35,426 nucleotides of DNA from an uncultured Verrucomicrobiae bacterium (GTDB taxonomy: Bacteria > Verrucomicrobiota > Verrucomicrobiia > Verrucomicrobiales > Akkermansiaceae). The translations under genes were made by a program, and so were the position numbers. Location of the stretch: positions 1 to 35,426 of the forward strand of contig CALGOH010000002.1 of assembly GCA_937957985.1 (NCBI GenBank). Reading direction: 5' to 3'. This document shows positions 14,017 through 22,688 of this stretch, piece by piece. Position 1 is the stretch's first letter; each line of letters begins with the position of its first letter. The notes under the pieces were generated by a model. It did no database searches. It was not told where the DNA came from and worked only from the letters and a program-made list of their open reading frames with translations.

Positions 14017-15861
14017 ATGAGCGAAGCGACTTCTGAAAAACACGCCTTCCAGGCCGAGATCCAGCAGCTCCTCGACCTGGTCGTCCACTCCCTCTACACC
14101 GACCGCGAGATCTTCCTGCGCGAGCTGATCTCGAATGCCAGCGACGCAATGGAGAAGCTCCGTCACGTCGAGGCGACCGAGAAGGACGTCCACGACGCCG
14201 GCCTGCCGCTGCGGGTGGAGATCACCGCTGACAAGGAGGCCGGGACGCTGACGATCCAGGACCACGGGATCGGCATGACGCATGACGAACTCGTCGAGAA
14301 CCTTGGCACGATCGCCCACTCGGGGACGAAGGCTTTCCTCCAGGCGATGAAGGAGAGCGGCAAGTCGCCGGAGACGATGATCGGCCAGTTCGGCGTCGGC
14401 TTCTACTCGGCCTTCATGGTGGCCGACGAGGTCAAGGTCTTCACGCGGAGCTGGCGCAAGGACGGCGAGGGGCTGGTGTGGACCAGCGACGGGGCGAGCG
14501 GCTACGAAATCGAGCCGGCCGAAGGCGTAGCGCGCGGGACGAAGATCGTGCTCAAGCTCAAGGAGGACCAGAAGGAGTATGCCGAGGAATACCGGGTGAA
14601 GCACCTCGTGGAAACCTACAGCAACTTCGTCGGCTTTCCGGTGATGATCGACGGCAAGCGCGTAAATGAAGTCGAGGCGCTGTGGCTGAAGAACAAGAGC
14701 GAGATCAGCGACGAGGAGTACAAGGAGTTCTACAAGTTCCAGGCGAAGGCCTTCGATGAGCCGCAGTATCGGCTGCACTTTTCGGCTGACGCGCCACTGG
14801 AGATCAATGCACTGGTCTTCGTCCCCTCGGAGAACCCCGAGCGGATGGGTTTCGGCAAGGTTGATCCGGGCGTCGCCCTCTACTGCAAGAAGGTGCTCAT
14901 CGACCCCGAGCCGAAGGGCCTGTTGCCCGACTGGATGCGCTTCCTCAAGGGGGTGATCGACAGCGCCGACCTGCCGCTGAACATCTCGCGCGAGACCATG
15001 CAGGACAGCGCCCTGGTGCGGAAGATCGGCACGGTGATCAGCAAGCGGGTGCTGAAGATGTTCGACAAGGAGGCCGAGGCCGATCCGGAGAAATGGCGCG
15101 GCTTCTACAAGAAGTTCGACCGCTACTTCAAGGAGGGCGTCGCCACCGACTTCGCCAACAAGGAGGCGCTGGCGAAGCTGCTGCGCTTCGAGAGCTCGAT
15201 GACGGAAGCGGGTGAGTTGACGGGCCTGAAGGACTATCTCTCCCGCGCGAAGGACGGGCAGGAGGAGATCTACTACATCGTTGGTAGTTCGCGCGAGCAG
15301 ATCGAGGCGAGCCCCTACCTCGAGGCCTTCAAGAGCCGCGGGCTGGAGGTGATCTACTTCACCGACGCGGTGGACGAATACGTGGCGGATTCGCTGGCGG
15401 AGTTCGACGGCAAGAAACTCCGCTCGATCGCCAAGGGTGGCGTGGATCTGGAGGATGCCGAGGTCGAGGGGGAGGCGCTTTCCGAAGACGAGACGAAGGC
15501 GCTGTGCGAGTTCCTGAAGTCGGAATTCGGCGACAAGGTGACGAAGGTGGAGGCCGGCAAGCGGCTGGTCGACAGCCCGGTGGTCGCGCTCGTTCCCGAG
15601 GATGCGATGACGCCGCAGATGCGGGCGATGATGAAGGCCATGGACGAGAACTTCTCCGACGAAGTGAAGGTCGAGCTGGAGATCAACCCGCGGAACGAGC
15701 TGATCAAACGCCTCGCCTCGGCGAAGGACGGGAATCCCGAACTGGCGAAGCTGGTGGCCGGTCAGTTGCTCGACAACGCCCTGATGGCGGCCGGGTTGCT
15801 GGAGGACGCCAGGGACACCGTGCGCCGGATGAACGAGCTGATGAGCAAGGCGCTGGGGTAG
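14017..15861 (+). CDS. htpG: molecular chaperone HtpG (bacterial Hsp90)
   Basis: This 614-residue protein is a full-length HtpG. The N-terminal ATPase motifs are ELISNASDAMEKLRH (about 30-44), IQDHGIGMTHDELVENLG (about 82-99) and IGQFGVGFYSAFMVADEV (about 125-142). The middle domain holds GVIDSADLPLNISRETMQ, a family signature with the catalytic-loop arginine. The C-terminal dimerisation domain ends with LLDNALMAAGLLEDARDTV. The start ATG at 14017 is followed by EATSEKHAFQAEIQQLLDLV, the usual HtpG beginning. It stands alone on the plus strand and converges with folD, with only four bases between the stops, so a normal terminator cannot fit between them. Confidence 0.97.
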   Translation: MSEATSEKHAFQAEIQQLLDLVVHSLYTDREIFLRELISNASDAMEKLRHVEATEKDVHDAGLPLRVEITADKEAGTLTIQDHGIGMTHDELVENLGTIAHSGTKAFLQAMKESGKSPETMIGQFGVGFYSAFMVADEVKVFTRSWRKDGEGLVWTSDGASGYEIEPAEGVARGTKIVLKLKEDQKEYAEEYRVKHLVETYSNFVGFPVMIDGKRVNEVEALWLKNKSEISDEEYKEFYKFQAKAFDEPQYRLHFSADAPLEINALVFVPSENPERMGFGKVDPGVALYCKKVLIDPEPKGLLPDWMRFLKGVIDSADLPLNISRETMQDSALVRKIGTVISKRVLKMFDKEAEADPEKWRGFYKKFDRYFKEGVATDFANKEALAKLLRFESSMTEAGELTGLKDYLSRAKDGQEEIYYIVGSSREQIEASPYLEAFKSRGLEVIYFTDAVDEYVADSLAEFDGKKLRSIAKGGVDLEDAEVEGEALSEDETKALCEFLKSEFGDKVTKVEAGKRLVDSPVVALVPEDAMTPQMRAMMKAMDENFSDEVKVELEINPRNELIKRLASAKDGNPELAKLVAGQLLDNALMAAGLLEDARDTVRRMNELMSKALG

Positions 15862-15865
15862 GAGG

Positions 15866-16738
15866 TCATCCCAACTGCCGCGCCGCCTTGAGCGTGTTCT
15901 GCATCAGCATCGCGATCGTCATCGGGCCGACTCCGCCCGGCACCGGGGTGATCGCCGAGCATTTCGGCGCGACCTCGTCGTAGGCGACGTCGCCGGTGAG
16001 GCGGTAGCCGCGCTTCTTCGTCGGATCATCGACGCGGTTGATGCCGACGTCGATCACCACGGCCCCTTCCTTGACCCAGTCGGCGCGAACCATTTCCGGG
16101 CGGCCGACCGCGGCGATGAGGATGTCCGCCCCGCGGCAGATCGCCGGCAGGTCGCGGCTGCGGGAATGGGCCACGGTCACGGTCGCGTCGGCTCCCTTGG
16201 CCATCAACAGCAGCGCCATCGGCTTGCCGACGATCATGCTGCGGCCGATCACCACGGTGTTGGCTCCCTTTGTCTCGACTCCCGCCTCGCGAAGCAGGCG
16301 CATGCAGCCGGCCGGGGTGCAGGGGACGAAACCGGTCGGATCCTCCAGTGCCAGCCTGGCGACGTTCTCGGGATGAAAGCCGTCGACATCCTTTCGGGAG
16401 TCGATCGCGCGGACGATCGCCTCCTCATCGATGTGCGGCGGCGGCGGGCTCTGAACGAGGATCCCGTGGATTGCAGGATCGGCATTCATCTCGCGGACGA
16501 CCGCCAGCAACTCCTCCTGCGTCGTTTCCGCCGGCAGCTCGATCTTTCGCGAATGAAGTCCGAGTTCACCACAAGTCCGCACCTTCGAGCCGACGTAGAC
16601 CTGCGATGCCGGATCCTCGCCGACGAGGACCACCGCCAGCCCGGGCGTGATGCCATCCGCCTTCAGTTCTTCGAACTCCACCCGGCACTCCTCGAGCACC
16701 GCGGCGGCCACCGCCTTGCCATCGATCACCTTGCTCAT
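15866..16738 (-). CDS. folD: bifunctional methylenetetrahydrofolate dehydrogenase/cyclohydrolase FolD
   Basis: This 290-residue protein interconverts 5,10-methylene- and 10-formyl-tetrahydrofolate using NADP. Catalytic Tyr48 and Lys52 lie in VYVGSK. The NADP-binding motif is VVIGRSMIVGKPMALLLM, and PVPGGVGPMTIAML is the C-terminal family signature. One oddity is QSPPPPH (96-102), where most FolD proteins have QLPLPxH. The start ATG at 16738 overlaps the stop of the acyltransferase gene (ATGA), making this the last gene of a three-gene operon. The product feeds purine, thymidylate and formyl-methionine synthesis. Confidence 0.96.
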   Translation of the reverse strand: MSKVIDGKAVAAAVLEECRVEFEELKADGITPGLAVVLVGEDPASQVYVGSKVRTCGELGLHSRKIELPAETTQEELLAVVREMNADPAIHGILVQSPPPPHIDEEAIVRAIDSRKDVDGFHPENVARLALEDPTGFVPCTPAGCMRLLREAGVETKGANTVVIGRSMIVGKPMALLLMAKGADATVTVAHSRSRDLPAICRGADILIAAVGRPEMVRADWVKEGAVVIDVGINRVDDPTKKRGYRLTGDVAYDEVAPKCSAITPVPGGVGPMTIAMLMQNTLKAARQLG

Positions 16739-17406
16739 GATTCTTCGCTGAAGTCTTCGACGCCCGACCTTAGGATCTCCTCGATCCGGGAGCGCCACGT
16801 TTCGAAGTCACCTTCGGAAAGCCCGGGCGGCATCGCAAGCGCCTCGTCGAAAATCACACGCACCCGGCTGAAAAGCCCGGGCACGCGGAAGCGGTCCCAG
16901 CTCTTCATCTTCCAGGCGCGGGAGAACTCGACGTGGATCGGGATCACCGGTGCGCCCGCCGTCTGCGCGATCTTCGCCACGCCGGGCTGCAGCACGTAGC
17001 GCGGACCGCGGGGGCCGTCGGGCGTCACGCAGACATCGGTCCCGCCGCGCAGCGCCTGCCGCATCGCGACCAGCGCCGCGACCCCGCGCCGCGACGAGGA
17101 ACCGCGCACCGCGCCGAGACCGAACACGCCGACCGCCCGCGCGAGCATCGCGCCGTCGTGGCTCGCGCTGGTCAGGACGACCGTTGGACGGGAGCGACCG
17201 CACAGACGTCGCCACGCCGCGGGTACCGGGAAAATGCGGTTGTGCCACAGCGCGTAGATCACGGGGCCCTCGAAGGTGCCGGGCTTTCCCAGGCCGCAGC
17301 GGTCGACGATGTCGAGGCGCAGGGTGAGGCACCACAGCCGCATGAACCACCCGGCCAGCGTGCCGAGAATCGTCGCCTTGCGGCTTTCGCGGATCTCGCT
17401 GCGCAT
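16735..17406 (-). CDS. DUF374 lysophospholipid acyltransferase-family protein
   Basis: This 223-residue protein belongs to the DUF374 acyltransferase branch. The conserved histidine is His55 in ALWHNRIF. It is followed by LTSASHDGAMLARAVGVFGL (78-97), the RGSSSRRGVAAL segment (101-112) and TPDGPRGPR (128-136), a set specific to this family. DUF374 proteins are inner-membrane-associated and are thought to acylate lipid A precursors or phospholipids. The start ATG at 17406 overlaps the stop of the FGGY gene by one base (TGATG). The frame is open further upstream, but that region is the FGGY gene read in another frame. Confidence 0.9.
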   Translation of the reverse strand: MRSEIRESRKATILGTLAGWFMRLWCLTLRLDIVDRCGLGKPGTFEGPVIYALWHNRIFPVPAAWRRLCGRSRPTVVLTSASHDGAMLARAVGVFGLGAVRGSSSRRGVAALVAMRQALRGGTDVCVTPDGPRGPRYVLQPGVAKIAQTAGAPVIPIHVEFSRAWKMKSWDRFRVPGLFSRVRVIFDEALAMPPGLSEGDFETWRSRIEEILRSGVEDFSEES

Positions 17407-18899
17407 CAAAGGAAGCCGCTCTCGTGAAGGGTCTCCGCCAGGTACTGCTGACGCGCCAGCAGCTCCCCGTAGTAATCGTGAAGCGCCACGTCCGGGGTGC
17501 GGCGGGTCGCCTCGTTCACGGTGACCACGTAGCCGGCGATCTCGTCGAAACCGAGGTGCTCGCCTCGGTCGTCGAAGTAGATCACCGCCGCCTGCATCGC
17601 CGCCCCCAGCAGTCCTCCGCCGCCCCCGCCCACGCACACCACCGACACCCCGAAGACATCGGCGAGCATCTGGCCGGCGGTGGCGCCGATGTCGTGGGTG
17701 AGCCGCACCTCGCCCGGATCGAAGCCGATGTCGCGCAGCCGGCTCATCGCGTAGCCGAAGCCGAGCGCCACCCCCTCGGCCGCCGCGCGCGCGAGGTTCG
17801 CCGGGGTGAAGTTGTCGAGTGTCATCCCGTGCAGCACGCCCCGGCCCTCGGGCAGGCGCGGGGCCGACTCGCCGCGCAAGTACGGGAGGAATAGTAGTCC
17901 GTCGGCTCCCGGCGAGGCCTCGGCCATCAGGTGGTCGAACTCCGCCATGTCCCAGCCGTAGTGCCGGCGCACGAGTTCCGGCGCCGCGACCACGTTGCGC
18001 ATCTCCATCCGCGTGAAGCCGTGTCCGCCGATCCCGCGTCCGACCGACGCCTCGCCGCGGTAGTCGACCCGCACCTCCTCCGACAGGGCGACCAGGGCGC
18101 CCTCGGGGGAAAGGTCGGCCAGCAGGTTGCCCGGCACCGCCGCTCCGGAGGCGAACAGCGCCGCCGAGCGGATCTCGCTGCCGCCGGCGACGAGCACGCC
18201 CTCGGGCAGGCCCCAGGCCTGGGCGAGCGACGGCCGCAGCACGCCGCGGGCCTGCCGCGGTGGCAGGATCTCGGGCAGCCGCGATGACAGGTTTTCATCG
18301 ATGAACCCGACCAGCGGCGCGCACCATTTCCCCGACGGGACGTCGAGCATCCCGCCCGCCGCGGCGACCGAGGCCGAGGTGCCGCTCTCGCCGGTGAGCC
18401 AGTAGCCGATGAAATCCGACGCCGCGAAGAGCCGCTCGACGCGGTCGAAGTGTTTCGGCTCGTGCTGTTTGAGCCACAGCACCTGTGCCGCCATCGAACC
18501 GGCGTCGAGTGCGTTGCCGGTCATCTCGATGAGGCCCGGCCCGCCGCCGAAAGAGCGGCCGATCTCCTCCACCTCCGCCCGCGCCGAACGGTCGCAGCCG
18601 CGCTTGGCGGGGCGCACGATGCGGTCGTCGGCGTCGAGCGCCACCATGCCGCCGGCCGGGGCGGTCACCGCGACCGCCGCGACCGCTCCGCGGGCGTCGC
18701 CCAGCTTGTCGAGCACCGCCCGCACCGCCTGGTCGACCGCGCCGATCCACTTCGCCGGGTCCTGCTCGGCGTAGCCTTCCGGGAGCCCCTCGATCCATTC
18801 CAGCGGCCGCGAGCTTCGCGCGGTCATGCGTGCGGCTTCCAGATCGAGTGCCCCGACCTGCACCGCGTGGTGGCCGATTTCGATTCCGAGGAAGTGCAT
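17406..18899 (-). CDS. FGGY-family carbohydrate kinase with degenerate active-site motifs
   Basis: This 497-residue protein has the length and fold signals of xylulokinase-like FGGY kinases, including CDRSARAEVEEIG (about 102-114) and HDYYGELLARQQYLA-type ends. Several catalytic positions are changed. The phosphate-binding motif GIDxGTxxxK reads GIEIGHHAVQ (5-14), so Asp is Glu, Thr is His and Lys is Gln. The catalytic Asp of the GGGDN motif is replaced in GGSEIRSAAL (Glu242). The adenine-binding GGGxKS motif reads HDIGAT. It may be a pseudokinase or a kinase with unusual chemistry. It is the first gene of an operon with the DUF374 acyltransferase and FolD, and diverges from the IscU-like gene. 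Confidence 0.85.
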   Translation of the reverse strand: MHFLGIEIGHHAVQVGALDLEAARMTARSSRPLEWIEGLPEGYAEQDPAKWIGAVDQAVRAVLDKLGDARGAVAAVAVTAPAGGMVALDADDRIVRPAKRGCDRSARAEVEEIGRSFGGGPGLIEMTGNALDAGSMAAQVLWLKQHEPKHFDRVERLFAASDFIGYWLTGESGTSASVAAAGGMLDVPSGKWCAPLVGFIDENLSSRLPEILPPRQARGVLRPSLAQAWGLPEGVLVAGGSEIRSAALFASGAAVPGNLLADLSPEGALVALSEEVRVDYRGEASVGRGIGGHGFTRMEMRNVVAAPELVRRHYGWDMAEFDHLMAEASPGADGLLFLPYLRGESAPRLPEGRGVLHGMTLDNFTPANLARAAAEGVALGFGYAMSRLRDIGFDPGEVRLTHDIGATAGQMLADVFGVSVVCVGGGGGGLLGAAMQAAVIYFDDRGEHLGFDEIAGYVVTVNEATRRTPDVALHDYYGELLARQQYLAETLHESGFL

Positions 18900-18988
18900 G
18901 TCCTTGGCGAGGCCTTCACCCTTCCCGGCGCCGACTCCCTTGGCAAGCCCGGGCTTGATCCGCGGGCCCGCCCGCGCATGTTGGAGCC

Positions 18989-19444
18989 ATGAGCGACTTT
19001 GAGGAAAAGGTGCGCGACGCGCTTTCGGACCCGAAGAACCAGGGCGAGATGGCTGATGCGGACTCGGTGGGCACCGTCGGCTCGCCCGACTGCGGCGACA
19101 TGCTGCGCATGTGGTTGAAATTCTCCGAGAAGGACGGACGGAGGGTGATCGACCGTGCCTCGTTCCAGAGCTTCGGCTGCCAGACGGCGATCGCGGTCGC
19201 CTCGATGGCCACCGAGATGCTCAAGGGCAAGACCGCCGAGGAGGCCGCCGCGCTTTCCGCCGACGAACTCACCGGCGACCTCGGTCCGCTGCCCCCGATG
19301 AAGATCCACTGCGGCCAGCTCGTCGAAGGCGCCCTGCGCAACGCGCTCGGAGGCGAGGCCACCGAGCCGGACAACCAGTCGCCCACGCTTTCCGGAGACC
19401 TTCGAAAACCCCGGGGCAAGATCCGCATCGTGCCGCTGGATTGA
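18989..19444 (+). CDS. IscU/NifU-like iron-sulfur cluster scaffold
   Basis: This 151-residue protein has the three cluster-binding cysteines of the family: Cys35 in GSPDCGDML, Cys64 in SFGCQTAIAVASMATEMLKG and Cys108 in LPPMKIHCGQLVEGAL. The conserved Asp37 next to the first cysteine is present. A C-terminal extension of about 30 residues (EPDNQSPTLSGD...) follows the core. No iscS, hscA or fdx gene lies nearby in the window, so its partners are elsewhere. It diverges from the FGGY gene across an 89-base gap that holds both promoters. Confidence 0.92.
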   Translation: MSDFEEKVRDALSDPKNQGEMADADSVGTVGSPDCGDMLRMWLKFSEKDGRRVIDRASFQSFGCQTAIAVASMATEMLKGKTAEEAAALSADELTGDLGPLPPMKIHCGQLVEGALRNALGGEATEPDNQSPTLSGDLRKPRGKIRIVPLD

Positions 19445-19494
19445 GGAGCGGCTCTTGAGAGAACGGCGACCGGTCCCAACGACACGCGGGTTCG

Positions 19495-19644
19495 GTATGT
19501 AGTTCCCCCTTCAGGGGGTCTTCCCGACTCACCCATGCGTTTCCGGTGGCCCACGGCAATCGCCACGCCGGACACCGGTCGAAGCAGGCCTGCCCCATCA
19601 TGCCCGCACTGTCGCGGAAGACCCCCTGAAGGGGGAACTACGTA
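19495..19644. repeat. element with inverted terminal GTAGTTCCCCCTTCAGGGGG repeats
   Basis: The left arm (about 19499-19523) reads GTAGTTCCCCCTTCAGGGGG and continues TCTTCC. The right arm (about 19617-19641) is its exact reverse complement, GGAAGA then CCCCCTGAAGGGGGAACTAC. Each arm is itself a palindrome (CCCCC-TTCA-GGGGG). About 93 bases lie between them. The structure resembles a small non-coding mobile element, and the string is like repeats I recall from verrucomicrobial genomes. Confidence 0.75.
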
Positions 19645-19828
19645 CTCCACTGGCCCTCTTGGTCGGTAGGTTCCCGCTTCTCACTTGGCATCCTCGGCCC
19701 ACCCGTGCATCGAGGACGGCCTGCGCTTCTGGCGGGCCAACCGCCATGCCGGACACCGTTCGAAGCAAGCCGGTCTCGTCCTGCGCGTAGCGTCGCGAAA
19801 GGTCCTGAAAGGAAGGGACTATTCCTTG
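19531..19828 (+). repeat. two diverged direct copies of a ~130-base unit
   Basis: Copy A (about 19531-19650) and copy B (about 19700-19828) share CACCC(A/G)TGC, then GCCGGACACCG-TCGAAGCA-GCC (19567-19590 and 19748-19771), then GTCGCG-AAG...TGAA-GG. Copy B has lost the clean CCCCCTGAAGGGGG palindrome. This suggests an old tandem insertion or duplication in the gap. Confidence 0.6.
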
Positions 19829-19844
19829 CTGAACCGACGTGTCC

Positions 19845-20642
19845 TCAGAGGATGGCGCGGCGGATCTTGCCGGGCGGGTGGTTGAGGAAACGGCGGGCGA
19901 GGATCTCGAACTGCTCGGAAAGGTCGGTGAGGTGAATCTCGAGCCTGCCGGGCTTGGTCGACGGATTGAGCAGGTCGAGCTTGGTCAGGCGCGCCTTCAG
20001 GCCCTCGGCACAGGTCGTCGCGGAATCGACCAGCCGGATTTCGGGCGGAAGGAAGCTCTCCAGCTTGGGGATGAGCAGCGGATAGTGGGTGCAGGCGAGG
20101 AGCAGGGCGTCGATGCCCTTTTCGACCATCGGATCGAGGTAGGTGTGGAGCGCGGCCTCGGTGGCGGGGTGGTCGAGCCAGTCCTCCTCGATCAGTGGCA
20201 CGAGCAGCGGGGCCGCCTGCTGGTGGATCAGGATCCCGGTGCGTTTCTGGGCCAGCGCGTGCTGGTAGGCGTGGCTGCGGATCGTGCCGCGGGTGGCGAT
20301 GATCCCGACCCGGTCGGTCTCCGGGTCCGCGAGGACCGCCTTCACGCCGGACTCGATCACGCCGACGATGGGGATGTCGAACTTCCGGCGCAGGCGCGGC
20401 AGCGCGTGGGCGGTGGCGGTGTTGCAGGCGATGACGACCGCCTTGACGCCGTGGTCGAGGAGAAAGCGAACGTCCTCCCCGGCGAACTGGCGGATCGTTT
20501 CCGGGCTCTTCGAGCCGTAGGGGACGCGGGCCGTGTCGCCGAGATAGATGATGTCCTCGTGGGGAAGAAGTTCCTGGGCGGCGCGGACGACGGTCAGTCC
20601 GCCGACGCCGGAATCGAAGAAGCCCAGAGGCGCGCTGCGCAT
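19845..20642 (-). CDS. murI: glutamate racemase MurI
   Basis: This 265-residue enzyme converts L- to D-glutamate for peptidoglycan. The catalytic cysteines are Cys73 in VIACNTATAHA and Cys183 in LLACTHYPLLIPKLE, with His185 alongside. The N-terminal FFDSGVGGLTVVRA (Asp10, Ser11) and YLGDTARVPYGSKS are standard family motifs. The start ATG at 20642 puts GFFDSG at the usual distance from the N-terminus. The promoter region contains a repeat element (20686-20789) only 43 bases upstream of the start codon. Confidence 0.96.
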   Translation of the reverse strand: MRSAPLGFFDSGVGGLTVVRAAQELLPHEDIIYLGDTARVPYGSKSPETIRQFAGEDVRFLLDHGVKAVVIACNTATAHALPRLRRKFDIPIVGVIESGVKAVLADPETDRVGIIATRGTIRSHAYQHALAQKRTGILIHQQAAPLLVPLIEEDWLDHPATEAALHTYLDPMVEKGIDALLLACTHYPLLIPKLESFLPPEIRLVDSATTCAEGLKARLTKLDLLNPSTKPGRLEIHLTDLSEQFEILARRFLNHPPGKIRRAIL

Positions 20643-20685
20643 GGCGGGAGAGTCGGGCGAGCGGGAGGGCGTGGCAAGGCTGGAG

Positions 20686-20789
20686 GGAGTGGCGCTCTGC
20701 GAGCGCCATGAGCGGGGGTGTCGGCTTCAAGCCGACGGGCGATCCGGAGATCGCCCGCCCTGCTCATGGCTCCTGCAAGGAGCCACTCC
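20686..20789. repeat. BIME-like palindromic element, copy 3
   Basis: The shortest copy, 104 bases, starts GGAGTGGC (20686-20693) and ends GCCACTCC (20782-20789). Internal stems are GGCGCTC/GAGCGCC, GTCGGCTT/AAGCCGAC, GGGCGATC/GATCGCCC and GGCTCCT/AGGAGCC. It contains the stop codon and last codons of the membrane-protein gene that ends at 20764, and lies just upstream of murI. Confidence 0.8.
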
Positions 20790-21213
20790 ATTTTTTCAGC
20801 TCCCGCCGCTCGGCGCGGACCATGCGGGTGATCCAGATGACGGCCCAGAGGACGGGGAGGGGCCAGAGGGGGAGGAAGAGGGACCACTCGCCTCGATGAT
20901 GGTCCCATTCCGGAGTCCAGAACGTGCCGAACCCAATGTGGATAAAGTAATAGTCGAAGTCCCAACCTCGACTGATCGGATGCCGATGAAGAGACGATAC
21001 CCGGTCTTCGTCTTTCGAGATAAGAAGACCGCCACTTCCCAGCTCGAGTTCGAGTTCGATTTCTGGAGCCGTTGGTGTTGCTGATCGAATCGCAGTGAAG
21101 CCGAGCAGCCCTTCACCGGAGAGGAAATAGAGCGCCAGTAAGAACAGAAGCACGCCCAACCCCACCCAGAACCTCCGGGTGCGGTGGATCCAGAGCTTGG
21201 GGCGGTGGGGCAT
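20764..21213 (-). CDS. two-helix membrane protein of unknown function, 3' end in a repeat
   Basis: The ATG at 21213 gives 149 residues: MPHRPKLWIHRTRRFWVGLG then a hydrophobic helix (about GVLLFLLALYFLS), an external domain of about 75 residues rich in Glu, Trp and His, and a second helix (about LFLPLWPLPVLWAVIWI) with a basic cytosolic end. The last residues, WSGSLQEP, and the TGA are encoded by the palindromic repeat copy 3, so the original C-terminus has been replaced or extended. The frame is open upstream to 21408, but that part is not protein-like. No family was recognised. Confidence 0.6.
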   Translation of the reverse strand: MPHRPKLWIHRTRRFWVGLGVLLFLLALYFLSGEGLLGFTAIRSATPTAPEIELELELGSGGLLISKDEDRVSSLHRHPISRGWDFDYYFIHIGFGTFWTPEWDHHRGEWSLFLPLWPLPVLWAVIWITRMVRAERRELKKWSGSLQEP

Positions 21214-21414
21214 TTTGGAGTGCGGAGGCTTGCCTCCGCTTTTGGACCGACGGGAAGGTTCGCCGGACGAACCGACGTGCGAATCATAGCAACGCGATCC
21301 TTTCAGAGATGTCCCACCAAGGGTAGCTCGAAAGCGGTGGCACCCACCTTCGCCTTTCAGGCTCCGGCGCGGCAAGAGCCACCCGCCGACGGGTCGGGGC
21401 GCGCGCACTCCATA

Positions 21415-22476
<1,062 letters not shown>

Positions 22477-22555
22477 GGCGGCGAGCAAAGGGGAGCGGAC
22501 CCGCCGGAGCAAGCCGGGAGTCGCCTGATGAAGCAGGCTGCGAGGAAATCAGGAG

Positions 22556-22655
22556 TAGGATGAATGGGATGGGAGAGGATGAAGACGATCTGGATGAGAT
22601 CATGTTTGCCGAGATCCATTTCATTCATCCTCTTCATCCTTCCACATCAGGTTCA
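22556..22655. repeat. GATGAA/GGATGG-rich low-complexity inverted segment
   Basis: The plus strand has AGGATGAATGGGATGGGAG and GAGGATGAAGACG, then later CATTTCATTCATCCTCTTC and ATCCTTCC, the reverse complement of the same words. The two halves could pair as an imperfect hairpin. Similar GGATGAATGGGATGG strings are common in verrucomicrobial intergenic DNA, in my recollection, and GATGGATGGGATGGATAAG occurs at about 31828. It lies between two minus-strand genes. Confidence 0.5.
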
Positions 22656-22688
22656 TCCCGCTGAATCCCGTGAGAGAGCTCTCAACTC

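Larger units (their letters stand above)
19445..19844. other. 400-base gene-free gap filled by repeated elements
   Basis: No coding region is supported between the IscU-like gene and murI. The gap contains an inverted repeat pair and two diverged copies of an element, annotated separately. Both flanking genes are convergent, so no promoters are expected here. Confidence 0.75.

Noticed and set aside
19269..19650. minus-strand ORFs across the repeat gap after the IscU-like gene (VVPPSGG...PPEGGTTY)
   Set aside because: These residues are a translation of the inverted repeat arms. Such peptides are a known by-product of this kind of repeat.
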